DNA of 64,000 nt from Elizabethkingia occulta (GTDB lineage: Bacteria > Bacteroidota > Bacteroidia > Flavobacteriales > Weeksellaceae): NCBI RefSeq assembly GCF_002023715.1, contig NZ_MAHX01000015.1, positions 124,001 through 188,000 on the forward strand, written 5' to 3'. Made by a program: the position numbers and the translations under genes. The notes beneath the pieces were generated by a model. That model did not search any database, was not told the origin of the DNA, and saw only the letters and a list, made by a program, of their open reading frames with translations. Numbering within the stretch: position 1 is the stretch's first letter; every line of letters starts with the position of its first letter. Shown piece after piece: positions 17,312 to 26,506 of the stretch.

Positions 17312-18940
17312 TCAAACCTGGATAACTCCCAGGTTAAATTTCTCTGTAATAGGAGAGTGGTTGGCAGCCTCAATTCCCATGCTAATCCATTTTCTGGTAT
17401 CAAGCGGGTTGATAATAGCATCTGTCCATAATCTGGCAGCTGAGTAAGTAGCCTGAGTCTGCTTATTATAATTCTGGGTAATTTTGTCCAGAAGTTCCTG
17501 ATGTTCTTCAGCGGAAAGTTCTTTTCCCTGTTTTTTTAATGTAGCCTCCTGAATCTGTAATAAAACTTTTGCAGCCTGTGCTCCTCCCATTACAGCCAGT
17601 TCAGCCCAAGGCCATGCTACTATAAGACGAGGGTCATAAGCCTTTCCGCACATCGCATAATTCCCAGCTCCGAAAGAATTACCTGTAATGATAGTAAATT
17701 TAGGAACTACAGAATTAGAAACAGCATTCACCATTTTAGCTCCGTCCTTTATAATACCACCATGTTCAGATTTGGATCCTACCATAAAACCTGTAACATC
17801 CTGTAAAAACACCAACGGAATTTTTCTTTGGTTACAGTTTGCGATAAAACGAGTCGCTTTATCCGCACTGTCGGAATAGATTACACCGCCAAACTGCATT
17901 TCGCCTTTTCCACTTTTTACAAGTTTTCTCTGATTGGCAACAATACCTACTGACCAGCCATCAATTCTTGCTGTAGCACAAACAATGGTTTTCCCATAGT
18001 CTGGTTTGTATTCTTCATACTCACTGTTATCAACAAGTCTTTTAATAATATCATATGTATCGTATTGCTCCGCTCTGGAAGCCGGCATAATTCCAAAGAT
18101 ATCATCGGGATTCTCTTTTGGCTGTGCAGGTTCAATTCTGTCGAACCCTGCTTTATCATAATCACCAAGAGATTTCATGATATTTTTAATTCGGTTTAAA
18201 GCATCTTTATCATCCTTAGCTTTATAATCAGTTACACCAGATACTTCACAATGTGTTGTGGCTCCTCCTAGTGTTTCATTATCTATATTTTCACCAATAG
18301 CAGCTTTTACAAGATAGCTTCCTGCTAAAAATATACTTCCGGTTTTATCCACAATCATCGCTTCATCGCTCATAATTGGAAGATAAGCGCCACCAGCTAC
18401 ACAACTTCCCATTACTGCAGCAATTTGTACAATTCCCATGGAACTCATCTTAGCATTGTTGCGGAAAATCCGTCCGAAATGTTCTTTATCCGGAAATATT
18501 TCATCCTGCATAGGAAGATATACACCGGCAGAATCTACCAGATAGATTATTGGTAAACGGTTTTCCATTGCTATTTCCTGAGCCCGAAGATTCTTTTTCC
18601 CAGTAATCGGAAACCATGCTCCGGCTTTTACAGAAGCATCGTTGGCAACAATGATACATTGGCGTCCAGAAACATGCCCCATCATTACCACTACGCCACC
18701 ACTAGGACATCCGCCATGTTCGGTATACATTTCATAACCTGCAAGAGCTCCAATTTCAATAGCGTTTTCAATATTATCCAGAAGATATTCAACTCTTTCA
18801 CGGGCAGTCATCTTGCCTTCATCACGAAGTTTTTGCAAACGTTTTTCTCCACCACCTTTTTTTACCTGGTTCAGTACCTGATTAATTTCTGAAAGTTTTA
18901 ATTTATTCTGATCTTCTCTTTTATTGAATTCTATGTCCAT
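17312..18940 (-). CDS. Acyl-CoA carboxylase carboxyltransferase (beta) subunit, methylcrotonyl/propionyl-CoA type
   Basis: The 542 residues form a tandem crotonase-fold carboxyltransferase that moves CO2 from carboxybiotin to an acyl-CoA. Visible motifs include GKMTARERVEYLLD near residue 42, GGCPSGGVV, the oxyanion-type GSCVAGGAYLPIMSDE and the C-terminal GNSFGAGNYAMCGKAYDPR. The TGSIFLAGSYLVKAAIGE stretch is most like methylcrotonyl-CoA carboxylase, which acts in leucine breakdown, but propionyl-CoA or geranyl-CoA cannot be excluded. No biotin-carboxylase subunit gene is adjacent, so the partner must be elsewhere. Confidence 0.88.
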   Translation of the reverse strand: MDIEFNKREDQNKLKLSEINQVLNQVKKGGGEKRLQKLRDEGKMTARERVEYLLDNIENAIEIGALAGYEMYTEHGGCPSGGVVVMMGHVSGRQCIIVANDASVKAGAWFPITGKKNLRAQEIAMENRLPIIYLVDSAGVYLPMQDEIFPDKEHFGRIFRNNAKMSSMGIVQIAAVMGSCVAGGAYLPIMSDEAMIVDKTGSIFLAGSYLVKAAIGENIDNETLGGATTHCEVSGVTDYKAKDDKDALNRIKNIMKSLGDYDKAGFDRIEPAQPKENPDDIFGIMPASRAEQYDTYDIIKRLVDNSEYEEYKPDYGKTIVCATARIDGWSVGIVANQRKLVKSGKGEMQFGGVIYSDSADKATRFIANCNQRKIPLVFLQDVTGFMVGSKSEHGGIIKDGAKMVNAVSNSVVPKFTIITGNSFGAGNYAMCGKAYDPRLIVAWPWAELAVMGGAQAAKVLLQIQEATLKKQGKELSAEEHQELLDKITQNYNKQTQATYSAARLWTDAIINPLDTRKWISMGIEAANHSPITEKFNLGVIQV

Positions 18941-19059
18941 TGGGTTTATTTTATCCTCTAAATATAAGCTTTTTCAGAGGATTTTAAAATGATAGATTTT
19001 AGTGTTTTAAATTATTGATAAACAATATGTTATTTTAATATATTTTAACTTTTATTCTG

Positions 19060-19090
19060 TTGCATATGGATCGTGTTTTGAATAACTTTG
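19060..19090 (+). promoter_or_regulatory. Promoter for the candidate small RNA
   Basis: TTG (19060-19062) lies 20 bases upstream of TAACTTTG (19083-19090), a good Bacteroidota promoter pair. It points into an intergenic region with no open reading frame on that strand. Confidence 0.7.
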
Positions 19091-19094
19091 CATG

Positions 19095-19223
19095 TAGGAA
19101 ATGAGTTACGGTAAGAGGTAATTCATAAATTGTGTCTTAATAAAGATCAATTCCTAAGTTTATTTTTTTAATAGTTTATTATTTGAAGATCCCGAGTACT
19201 GATAAGGTACCCGGGGTTTTTTT
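19095..19223 (+). ncRNA. Candidate structured small RNA of about 129 nt
   Basis: The gap between two minus-strand genes holds a plus-strand promoter (19060-19090), several complementary segments and a hairpin plus T-run (19191-19223). ATGAGTTAC (19101-19109) pairs with GTAATTCAT (19118-19126, one G-U) around loop GGTAAGAG. Directly outside it, TAGGAA (19095-19100) pairs with TTCCTA (19151-19156), leaving a large one-sided bulge. The longest open frame is a few codons. A large-bulge architecture is shared with 6S-type RNAs, and Flavobacteria have described classes (6S-Flavo, Flavo-1), but I cannot assign it without a covariance-model search. Confidence 0.65.
19189..19223 (+). terminator. Terminator of the candidate small RNA
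   Basis: CCCGAGTAC (19191-19199) pairs with GTACCCGGG (19207-19215) with one mismatch and is followed by seven T. Confidence 0.75.
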
Positions 19224-19227
19224 ATTG

Positions 19228-19250
19228 AAAAAACTTCAGAATTTCTGAAG
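19228..19250 (-). terminator. Terminator of terC
   Basis: A perfect CTTCAGA/TCTGAAG stem (19234-19250), read on the minus strand, is followed by a T-run just after the terC stop. Confidence 0.8.
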
Positions 19251-19259
19251 CTTTTAGTT

Positions 19260-20087
19260 TTATAGTTTATCTATTGTCTCTGAGTTTTTCAAAGCCACGG
19301 GAGTGGTACTTTTCCGTAGTTTCATATTAATGAATTCTACAGCGAGCGAGAAGAAAATGGCAAAATAAAGATAGCCTTTAGGAATAACACCGACTTCCTG
19401 TTCGAATATTACAACATGTGCCAGGTGAGAAGATTCTGCAAGAAGCATTACCCCGATAAGAATAAGGAAAGATAATCCCAGAATCTGTATAGTGGGGTGT
19501 CTGTTTACAAAATGGCTTACAGGTCCTGCAAATGCCATCATAATGAAAATAGAAATAATAACCGACAGAATCATTATGGATAAAGCTCCGGTCTCACCAA
19601 ACTCTTTAAAGCTCACAAGACCAACAGCGGTAAGGATACTGTCAAAAGAGAAGACAAGATTAAGAAGCGCAATTTGTACAATTGCACTATTGAGCCCTAC
19701 TTTTTTAGTGTTTTCTGTTTTTAGTGCTTCCTCTCCCTCCAATTTATGATGGATTTCTGTTACACTTTTATAAAGTAAGAAAAGACCACCAAGGAAAATA
19801 ATGATACTTTGTCCTGTTATTTTGCCATGGAACCAGCTGAGGTTAACTTCCAGTAAAACGGAATTCAGGCTAAGTACCCATTTGATTCCGAACAAAAGGG
19901 CTATTCTGAAAACCATTGCTAATCCCAAACCTATATTTCTGGCTTTAGGCTGGTCTTTGGGACTTAGTTTAGAAGATACGATAGAGATAAATACGATATT
20001 ATCTATCCCCAGAACAATCTCTAAAAATGTTAGTGTTAGTAATGCAACCCATGCATCTGTAGAAGCGAAAACACTCAGGAAATCCAT
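19260..20087 (-). CDS. TerC-family integral membrane protein
   Basis: The 275-residue protein has about seven membrane segments. It carries the TerC-family acidic intramembrane motif FLEIVLGIDNIVFISI (residues 22-37) and its pseudo-repeat LNLVFSFDSILTAVG near 142-156. TerC/Alx-type proteins are linked to metal (manganese) efflux, including metal loading of exported proteins, and to tellurite resistance. No ter genes are nearby, so tellurite resistance should not be assumed. It is a single gene with its own terminator, divergent from the EamA exporter. Confidence 0.88.
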   Translation of the reverse strand: MDFLSVFASTDAWVALLTLTFLEIVLGIDNIVFISIVSSKLSPKDQPKARNIGLGLAMVFRIALLFGIKWVLSLNSVLLEVNLSWFHGKITGQSIIIFLGGLFLLYKSVTEIHHKLEGEEALKTENTKKVGLNSAIVQIALLNLVFSFDSILTAVGLVSFKEFGETGALSIMILSVIISIFIMMAFAGPVSHFVNRHPTIQILGLSFLILIGVMLLAESSHLAHVVIFEQEVGVIPKGYLYFAIFFSLAVEFINMKLRKSTTPVALKNSETIDKL

Positions 20088-20095
20088 ATTAATTT

Positions 20096-20129
20096 TTTGG
20101 GTAAAAATATGAATAATTCGCTAATTTTG
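20096..20129 (+). promoter_or_regulatory. Promoter for the EamA-type transporter
   Basis: TTTG (20096-20099) and TAATTTTG (20122-20129) are 22 bases apart, slightly long for the Bacteroidota consensus. The -7 element is 13 bases before the start codon. Confidence 0.55.
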
Positions 20130-20142
20130 TATTTTAATAATT

Positions 20143-21036
20143 ATGATGTTCAGGTCTTCGCAGTTTCGGTTGCATTTAATCGTTTTTTTATGGGGATTTA
20201 CGGCGATTTTGGGAAAACTGATTACAGTTGATGCCCTGAAGCTTGTATTTTTCCGGATGTTATTTGCGGCTTTATTTCTTTATCTTTTCATTAGGATTGT
20301 GAAGAAACAATCTATGAAAGTTTCCCGTAAACTATTCTGGCAGTTGATTGGTGTTGGCGGACTAATGGGTGGGCACTGGTTGTGCTTCTTTTATTCTATT
20401 AAGATATCCAACGTATCTATCGCATTGTCTTGTCTGGCTACAGTTACATTATTTGTATCTATACTGGAGCCCATTATTTACCGTAGGAAACTGGATTGGG
20501 TGGAGCTGTTGCTCGGACTTATTATTGTGTCCTGTATGCTGCTTATATTCAATGTTGAATTTGAACACAAAATAGGAATTATTTTTGGGGTGATATGTGC
20601 TTTCTTAGGTGCTACTTTTACGGTACTAAACGGAAAACTGTTTGGAAAAACATCCTCAGAAAATATCATTTTTTATGAAATCTTCGGAGGATGGATATTG
20701 GTTAGCCTATTTTTACTTGGATCTGGTGAAATTGGGTCTGTAGTAAATATAGACTGGAAGAATATCTTATTGCTTTTGCTTCTGGCCAGTTTTTTTACAG
20801 CCTATCCAATGTTGGAATCAGTAAAGCTCATGAAATACATCTCTCCGTTTACATTGGCACTCACTGTAAACCTGGAGCCTGTCTATGGAATTATTTTGGC
20901 TTATTTTATTTTTGGCAAGTCTGAAGAAATGAGTCCTGTATTTTACGGAGCTTCAGCAATTATGATTTTAGCTATTATCGTAAATGCTGTTATCAAAGCC
21001 AGAAGAAAAAAGACGGCGGAAGCTGTTATACATTAA
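20143..21036 (+). CDS. EamA/DMT-superfamily transporter
   Basis: The 297-residue inner-membrane protein has ten predicted transmembrane segments in two EamA repeats (about residues 5-135 and 150-285), with the typical late motif PFTLALTVNLEPVYGIILAYFIFGKSEEMSP. Such proteins export metabolites or amino acids; the substrate here is unknown. ATG 20146 is an alternative start. Its 3' end overlaps the convergent dapB by 11 bases with no terminator between. Confidence 0.88.
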   Translation: MMFRSSQFRLHLIVFLWGFTAILGKLITVDALKLVFFRMLFAALFLYLFIRIVKKQSMKVSRKLFWQLIGVGGLMGGHWLCFFYSIKISNVSIALSCLATVTLFVSILEPIIYRRKLDWVELLLGLIIVSCMLLIFNVEFEHKIGIIFGVICAFLGATFTVLNGKLFGKTSSENIIFYEIFGGWILVSLFLLGSGEIGSVVNIDWKNILLLLLLASFFTAYPMLESVKLMKYISPFTLALTVNLEPVYGIILAYFIFGKSEEMSPVFYGASAIMILAIIVNAVIKARRKKTAEAVIH

Positions 21037-21775
21037 AATAAGGATGTAATAAATCTTCGAATTTGTAGAATCCCGATTTTTTATCTGCAAGATGTTCGGC
21101 TGCAAATAGAGCACCATTACCAAAAGCATCTCTGGAAATAGATTCATGAATTAACCGTACCGTTTGAAAAGGAAAACCGAATATAACTTCATGTTTTCCT
21201 ACAATGCCTCCTGCTCTTACAGTGTTTATGTTTTCGTCTTTTATATCTAAAGCATCTGCGATTCGTATAGCAGTGCCCGAAATCCCCTTTTTGTCTTTGA
21301 AGTGTTCTTCAATAATCTCGATATCAACAGAGGGCGCTATTTTTTTAAGAAATGTAGAGGCATAAAGTAAATAGTTGATTCCAAGTGTAATATTGGGTGA
21401 CCAGAATACGGTAGCCTTTTTTGCCAGTTTTTTCAGAAAATTAATTTCTTTGGTGGTGTAATGAGAAATTGCAGAAATTATTTTTACATTCTTCCTGGCA
21501 GCAGCGTCTCCGTAAGTATATATTCCGTCCGAAGAAGAAAAATCTATGATTGCATCAACAGGGTGTTCGTCTAATAACTTTTCTATGCTAAGATTGTTTT
21601 CAGAGTAAATATTACCAGCGTCTGTACTTTCTATTCCGAAAAATTCAGAAGCACTTCTGTTATTTAGTCTGTTTGTTTTCCGGTAAATCCATTGCAAGGA
21701 ATGTTCTTTATTCTGAAGAATAACAGATGCAACTGCTTTCCCCGTTTTTCCGAATCCAAAAAGTCCTATTTTCAT
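21026..21775 (-). CDS. dapB: 4-hydroxy-tetrahydrodipicolinate reductase
   Basis: The enzyme reduces the cyclic intermediate of the lysine/diaminopimelate pathway with NAD(P)H. The 249 residues have the dinucleotide motif GLFGFGKTGKAV at the N-terminus and the substrate-loop signature EEHFKDKKGISGTA in place of the usual EAHHRHKVDAPSGTA. The His and Lys equivalent to E. coli His159 and Lys163 are kept, but the second His is Phe and one residue is missing. It is a divergent but probably functional DapB. A different homoserine-type dehydrogenase fold member is possible. Confidence 0.82.
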   Translation of the reverse strand: MKIGLFGFGKTGKAVASVILQNKEHSLQWIYRKTNRLNNRSASEFFGIESTDAGNIYSENNLSIEKLLDEHPVDAIIDFSSSDGIYTYGDAAARKNVKIISAISHYTTKEINFLKKLAKKATVFWSPNITLGINYLLYASTFLKKIAPSVDIEIIEEHFKDKKGISGTAIRIADALDIKDENINTVRAGGIVGKHEVIFGFPFQTVRLIHESISRDAFGNGALFAAEHLADKKSGFYKFEDLLHPYFNV

Positions 21776-21967
21776 AATAAAAGGTTTTAGTTAATATTCA
21801 GTGAATCTGTATAATCCAGAAATGGAATGTATTTATATAGTGTAAGTTACTAAAATATAAATAAAGCCTTTTACGGTTATTTTTATAATAAATTGAAAGA
21901 TTCGGTGGTTAGAGTTTGTTTTTTGATTAATTTAGTTCAAAATTTTATTAGGTAAAATACCCATGTT

Positions 21968-22771
21968 ATGAAGAAGTTATTATCAATATTCCTTATCAGT
22001 AGTGTAGTTACAGCTTATGGTCAAAAAATAAGTGACTTTCAGTACATCTATGTTCCGAAGACATTTGAAAAAGAAATGAACAAATATGATCTGAACAAGC
22101 AATTGGTAAAAGGATTAGAGAGTAAAAATTATAAGGTTATTCAGGAAGAGAAGGAAGATTGGCCCGCAGAATTATCACAAAACAGATGTAGTGTAGCACG
22201 TGCAAACCTTCTGGACAATAGTAGCATGTTCCGAAACAGAGTTATTGTAAAATTTAGCGATTGTAATGATAAGGTATTACTAGAGTCTAAAGGCATGTCT
22301 ATGCAAAAAGAATATGAAACAGGTTTTCCGGATGCTTTAGAAATTTCTCTAAGAACGGTACCTGTATCTAATCCGTCTCAGACAATCAGTATTGTAGAAA
22401 ATACGAAGAAGCCTAAAGAAGAAGCTGTAGCTAAAGTTGAAAAAGTTAAAACAACAGAAGCTGTTTCTGCTCCGGTAGTAACAAAATCTGAAGCTTCTTC
22501 ACCTATTGCAACAACAAATAAAGCTGAAGTCTTCAGCAACGGAAAGATTAGTGTACAGAAGATCAATATGGGATCCGGTCAGTTTATTCTGGCAAGCGGA
22601 AGCAGCTCTTCTCCATATGCAGTATTTACTGAGACCAGCAAGCAGGGTGTTTACCGAGTGAAGATGGAAAACGGTGCTACAGCATTAGGCTACGCAGAGA
22701 ACGGAAGCTTAATCATTGAAATTCCTCAGGCTAACGATACTTATCAGAAAGAAGTTTTTCAGAAGAAATAA
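21968..22771 (+). CDS. Secreted protein of unknown function
   Basis: The 267-residue product has a signal peptide (MKKLLSIFLISSVVTAYGQ). The N-terminal part (about residues 20-115), with EEKEDWPAELSQNRCSVARA and a second Cys in KFSDCND, could hold a disulphide. A low-complexity Lys/Glu/Val/Ala/Ser linker (about 135-185) follows, and a C-terminal module contains SSSSPYAVFTETSKQGVYRVKMENG. No known family is recognised. It is a single gene and shares a bidirectional terminator with uvrC. Confidence 0.78.
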   Translation: MKKLLSIFLISSVVTAYGQKISDFQYIYVPKTFEKEMNKYDLNKQLVKGLESKNYKVIQEEKEDWPAELSQNRCSVARANLLDNSSMFRNRVIVKFSDCNDKVLLESKGMSMQKEYETGFPDALEISLRTVPVSNPSQTISIVENTKKPKEEAVAKVEKVKTTEAVSAPVVTKSEASSPIATTNKAEVFSNGKISVQKINMGSGQFILASGSSSSPYAVFTETSKQGVYRVKMENGATALGYAENGSLIIEIPQANDTYQKEVFQKK

Positions 22772-22780
22772 TGAGAATAA

Positions 22781-22810
22781 AAAAGCAGTGAATTAATCAC
22801 TGCTTTTTTT
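22781..22810 (+). terminator. Bidirectional terminator between secreted protein gene and uvrC
   Basis: A perfect 11-bp stem AAAAGCAGTGA/TCACTGCTTTT (22781-22807) carries A/T runs on both sides. Confidence 0.9.
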
Positions 22811-24611
22811 ATGTATTTTCGTTTCCGTTAAAATATTCGAATACCATTTTGGCTTTACTTTTTCCCAGAATTTCTTCCAGTGTTTCCATGTTGGCTTCAC
22901 GGATTCGTTTTACCGATTTCATTTTGGACAGAAGTAATTCTATACTTTTGGGGCCTACACCCGGTATTTCTTCCAGTTCCGATTTTATAGTCGAGTTTTT
23001 TCTGCGGGTGCGATGGTGCTTCACTCCAAAGCGGTGGGCTTCATCTCTTACACGCTGCAATATTTTTAAAGTTTCCGATTTTTTATCCAGATATAAAGGA
23101 ATAGGGTCTTCCGGGAAGAAAATTTCTTCCAGCCTTTTTGCAATACCAACAATTGTTATCTTACCATATAGTCCAAGAGTTTTCAAACTTTTTATTGCAG
23201 AGCTAAGCTGACCTTTACCTCCATCTATCAGGATTAACTGTGGTAAATCTTCTCCTTCATCTAAAAGACGGCTATACCTGCGTAGAATAACTTCTTCCAT
23301 CGTAGCAAAGTCATTAGGACCTTCCACCGTTTTTACATGAAATATGCGGTAATCTTGTTTACTAGGCTTGCCATCTTTAAATACAACACACGCAGATACG
23401 GGATTTGTACCTTGAATATTCGAGTTATCAAAACCTTCTATATGTCGAGGTTCAACAGGCATGCGCAGATTTTTCTGCATTTCTGCCATAATACGGTTGG
23501 TATGTCTTTCCGGATCTACAATTTGTACCTGCTTTAGCTTTTCCAGGCGATATTCGCGGGCATTCTTTTCGGAAAGTTCTACAATTCGTTTTTTATCACC
23601 AACCTTCGGGACAATAATCTTTGCACCCGGAATTTCTACTGAAAGATGGAATGGAAGATAGATTTCTTTGGATTTTGAGCTAAACTTCTGACGAATTTCT
23701 ACTAAAGCCTCTTCCATAATTTCTTCGTCACTTTCCTCCAGAACTTTTTTAATTTCTGTAGTAAAGGATTGTACGATGGAGCCATTATTAATCTTAAAGT
23801 AATTGACATAAGCTGCAGATTCATCTGAGAAAATTCCGAAAACATCCACATCATTTATATAGGCATTTACAACCATACTATGCGTTTGGTAATCTTCCAG
23901 GATTTCGAGTCGCTCTTTTACCATTTGAGCATTCTCGAATTCCATTTTTTCTGCAAAATGCATCATTTGCTCTGTCAGATACTGCCGGGCAATCTTGTAA
24001 TCACCTTTTATAATCCCACGGATGGCTTTAATCTTGTCATTGTATTCCTCTTCAGATTCCAAACCTTCACATGGGCCAAGGCAATTCTTAATATGGTATT
24101 CCAAACATACTTTGTATTTTCCATCATCAATTTTGTCCGGACTAAGATTGAGGTTACAGGTTCGTAGTTTATAAATCTTCTTAATAGTATCGATCAGAAT
24201 TTTTGCCTGCCGGGGCTTGGCATAAGGTCCATAATATTCGGATCCGTCTTTTATAACATTTCGGGTAAGAAAAACTCTGGGAAAAGACTCATTTTTAATG
24301 CAAATCCAAGGATAGGTTTTATCATCCTTTAGCATTACATTATAATATGGATTAAGCTCCTTAATAAGGTTGTTTTCCAGTAAAAGAGCATCATACTCAC
24401 TATTTACAATAGTGGTTTCAAGGCGTATTATTTTGGATACCATAATACGGGTACGGTAGCCACCATGATTTTTATTGAAATAGGAGAGGACTCTTTTTTT
24501 TAGATTTTTGGCCTTACCTACATATAATAAGTTGTTGTCTTTATCATAATAACGATAAACACCTGGATCTTGTGGTAAGGTTTTTAGCTGAAGTTCTAAG
24601 TTGGGATTCAC
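22809..24611 (-). CDS. uvrC: Excinuclease ABC subunit C
   Basis: UvrC makes the dual incisions in nucleotide-excision repair with UvrA and UvrB. The 600 residues have an N-terminal GIY-YIG nuclease (PGVYRYYDKDNNLLYVGKAKNLKKRV, residues about 16-41), a UvrB-interaction (UVR) helix near 205-240, the RNase H-like endonuclease domain (IEGFDNSNIQG and LILIDGGKGQL) and C-terminal helix-hairpin-helix motifs (LEEIPGVGPKS). It is a single gene, divergent from a GLPGLI gene. Confidence 0.97.
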   Translation of the reverse strand: MNPNLELQLKTLPQDPGVYRYYDKDNNLLYVGKAKNLKKRVLSYFNKNHGGYRTRIMVSKIIRLETTIVNSEYDALLLENNLIKELNPYYNVMLKDDKTYPWICIKNESFPRVFLTRNVIKDGSEYYGPYAKPRQAKILIDTIKKIYKLRTCNLNLSPDKIDDGKYKVCLEYHIKNCLGPCEGLESEEEYNDKIKAIRGIIKGDYKIARQYLTEQMMHFAEKMEFENAQMVKERLEILEDYQTHSMVVNAYINDVDVFGIFSDESAAYVNYFKINNGSIVQSFTTEIKKVLEESDEEIMEEALVEIRQKFSSKSKEIYLPFHLSVEIPGAKIIVPKVGDKKRIVELSEKNAREYRLEKLKQVQIVDPERHTNRIMAEMQKNLRMPVEPRHIEGFDNSNIQGTNPVSACVVFKDGKPSKQDYRIFHVKTVEGPNDFATMEEVILRRYSRLLDEGEDLPQLILIDGGKGQLSSAIKSLKTLGLYGKITIVGIAKRLEEIFFPEDPIPLYLDKKSETLKILQRVRDEAHRFGVKHHRTRRKNSTIKSELEEIPGVGPKSIELLLSKMKSVKRIREANMETLEEILGKSKAKMVFEYFNGNENT

Positions 24612-24708
24612 AGAGTAAAATTACGAAAAAGTACTTGACGTTAATGATTTAAAAAGGTATAAGCAAAAATTATATCTTTATCAAAAGTTATTGCTACCAA
24701 ATTATAAA

Positions 24709-25542
24709 ATGAAAAATCAGACCTTAATATTTTTATTTTGCTTTTTAGCAAGTCTCATTAAATCTCAGAAGATTGAGTTTAATGGAGAAATTCCAATGAG
24801 ATTCTTTTCTTTTAGTGGAGAGACGCTGGATAAGAGCCAGCAAAATATATACTATGAATTCTCTTTTATTAAGAGATCGAAATCCAAGATACAAACGATA
24901 TGCGTTTTAGAATTGGGCAAATCAAAATCAAAATTTTCTGATCTTAATAGTATTAAGTCTGATTCCCTGACGAAGATTTATAATACCCAAAAAAGGGTTA
25001 CAAATGAAGAATTTAATAAATTGTTTCAAATGAGAGGTAAGTGGAATAATGTTTTGATAAAAGATAGGGATAATAAAACAATTATAGTTCAGGATCGTGT
25101 TCTTAACGCTTATCAATATGATGAAAAGCAACCTGATTTTAATTGGAAACTTGAAACTGAAACTAAGATAATACTAGGATACAATTGTAATAGAGCTACA
25201 ACGCAATACCGAGGACGGAAATATGTAGCCTGGTATACTACTGAAATTCCTATTAGTAATGGACCTTATGTTTTTGAAGGACTTCCGGGACTAATTATGG
25301 AAATAGAAGATAATAAAGATGAGTTTCATTTTAAAGCGGTTGCAATGGATAAAATACCAAGAGAAATCTATAGAAGAAATGATAAGGAAATTCGAATTGT
25401 TACCCGAGAGCAATTCAGGAAACTTGCAAAGGATTATCATGAAAACCCAGGTTATTATTTGGGAGAGACTTATGATGCAGCTGGAAACCAAATACGAGAC
25501 AGAGGAAAGTCTATTCCCTATAATCCGATTGAAAAAGAATAA
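24709..25542 (+). CDS. GLPGLI family secreted protein (copy 1)
   Basis: The 277-residue protein begins at ATG 24709, which gives a clean signal peptide (MKNQTLIFLFCFLASLIKSQ); the in-frame codon at 24691 adds six residues and weakens it. The family core reads GRKYVAWYTTEIPISNGPY then VFEGLPGLIMEIED near residues 170-205. The family is Bacteroidota-specific, exported and of unknown function. It is the first of a tandem pair with the gene at 25680; the C-terminus ends with a KSIPYNPIEKE tail like other copies. Confidence 0.9.
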   Translation: MKNQTLIFLFCFLASLIKSQKIEFNGEIPMRFFSFSGETLDKSQQNIYYEFSFIKRSKSKIQTICVLELGKSKSKFSDLNSIKSDSLTKIYNTQKRVTNEEFNKLFQMRGKWNNVLIKDRDNKTIIVQDRVLNAYQYDEKQPDFNWKLETETKIILGYNCNRATTQYRGRKYVAWYTTEIPISNGPYVFEGLPGLIMEIEDNKDEFHFKAVAMDKIPREIYRRNDKEIRIVTREQFRKLAKDYHENPGYYLGETYDAAGNQIRDRGKSIPYNPIEKE

Positions 25543-25679
25543 TTTTAAAAGTATTAAAAATAGTTTTTTGTTATAAAATATGATCAACTATTCACTTAAT
25601 ATTTATAGGAAAAACATTTCCGTAACACTAAAAAATTAGTTAAATTTAATTTTCACAAAATCAGATTTAATAATATTAT

Positions 25680-26501
25680 ATGAATAGAAAAATTACACTT
25701 TTTATTTTCCTTTTAATTATCAATCAATATTTTACCCAAAATATTAAAGAGGAAAATATAAACAGATTCACGTATGAACTTGCCTATAAAATAGATTCAA
25801 CAGATTTAGGAGATGTAAGAAAAGAACTTTTTTTTCTGGATGTCTTAGGAAAAGAGTCGCGTTTTGCCAGTAAGAATAAGCTGATGAAAGATTCTGTTAT
25901 TTATTCTGTCGCTGTTACCAACGATGCCACAGCAGCGCTTGCGATGATGGGGCGGATGAAAACAAAGTTTAATTATAATATTTATACTAATCCGGATAAA
26001 CAGGAACAGATGATTGTAGAGACAATTGGTATGAAGAATTATAAATATCAATTTCCACTTTCAAAAATGAATTGGAAGATAGAAGATGAGGTTAAAAAAA
26101 TAGGTGTATACAATTGTCAGAAAGCAACGTTGGAAATAGGTGGTCGGAATTGGACAGCATGGTTCACACCAGATATTCCATTAAATTTCGGTCCATATAA
26201 ATTTCAGGGATTACCGGGACTGATTGTTTCAGTTTCGGATGAAAAATCCCATTACTCCTTTATGTTGCAGGGAAATAAAAAAGAAAAAGTACTCTTTTCC
26301 CCACTGACAATACAGCGTGTAACGGAGATAAAACCTAAAGATTTAGCAAAGCTGCGGGAGAATGCTAATGGAGTAGGAGTATTTAATATGAGCGGATTTC
26401 AGCTAAGCCCTGAAATGCAGCGTGAAGCAGAGAAAAGATTGAAGGAAAGAGAAAAGAAAGAAAACAATCTTCTGGAGTTAAAGCCATTTGAAGTATTTTA
26501 A
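25680..26501 (+). CDS. GLPGLI family secreted protein (copy 2)
   Basis: The 273-residue protein has the signal peptide MNRKITLFIFLLIINQYFTQ and the core GRNWTAWFTPDIPLNFGPY then KFQGLPGLIVSVSDE near residues 155-190. It is a paralogue of copy 1 but well diverged outside the core, with a Lys/Glu-rich C-terminus (REAEKRLKEREKKENN). The spacing of 137 bases from copy 1 allows separate promoters. Function is unknown; export and the fixed core suggest a surface or periplasmic role. Confidence 0.9.
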   Translation: MNRKITLFIFLLIINQYFTQNIKEENINRFTYELAYKIDSTDLGDVRKELFFLDVLGKESRFASKNKLMKDSVIYSVAVTNDATAALAMMGRMKTKFNYNIYTNPDKQEQMIVETIGMKNYKYQFPLSKMNWKIEDEVKKIGVYNCQKATLEIGGRNWTAWFTPDIPLNFGPYKFQGLPGLIVSVSDEKSHYSFMLQGNKKEKVLFSPLTIQRVTEIKPKDLAKLRENANGVGVFNMSGFQLSPEMQREAEKRLKEREKKENNLLELKPFEVF

Positions 26502-26506
26502 GAAGT

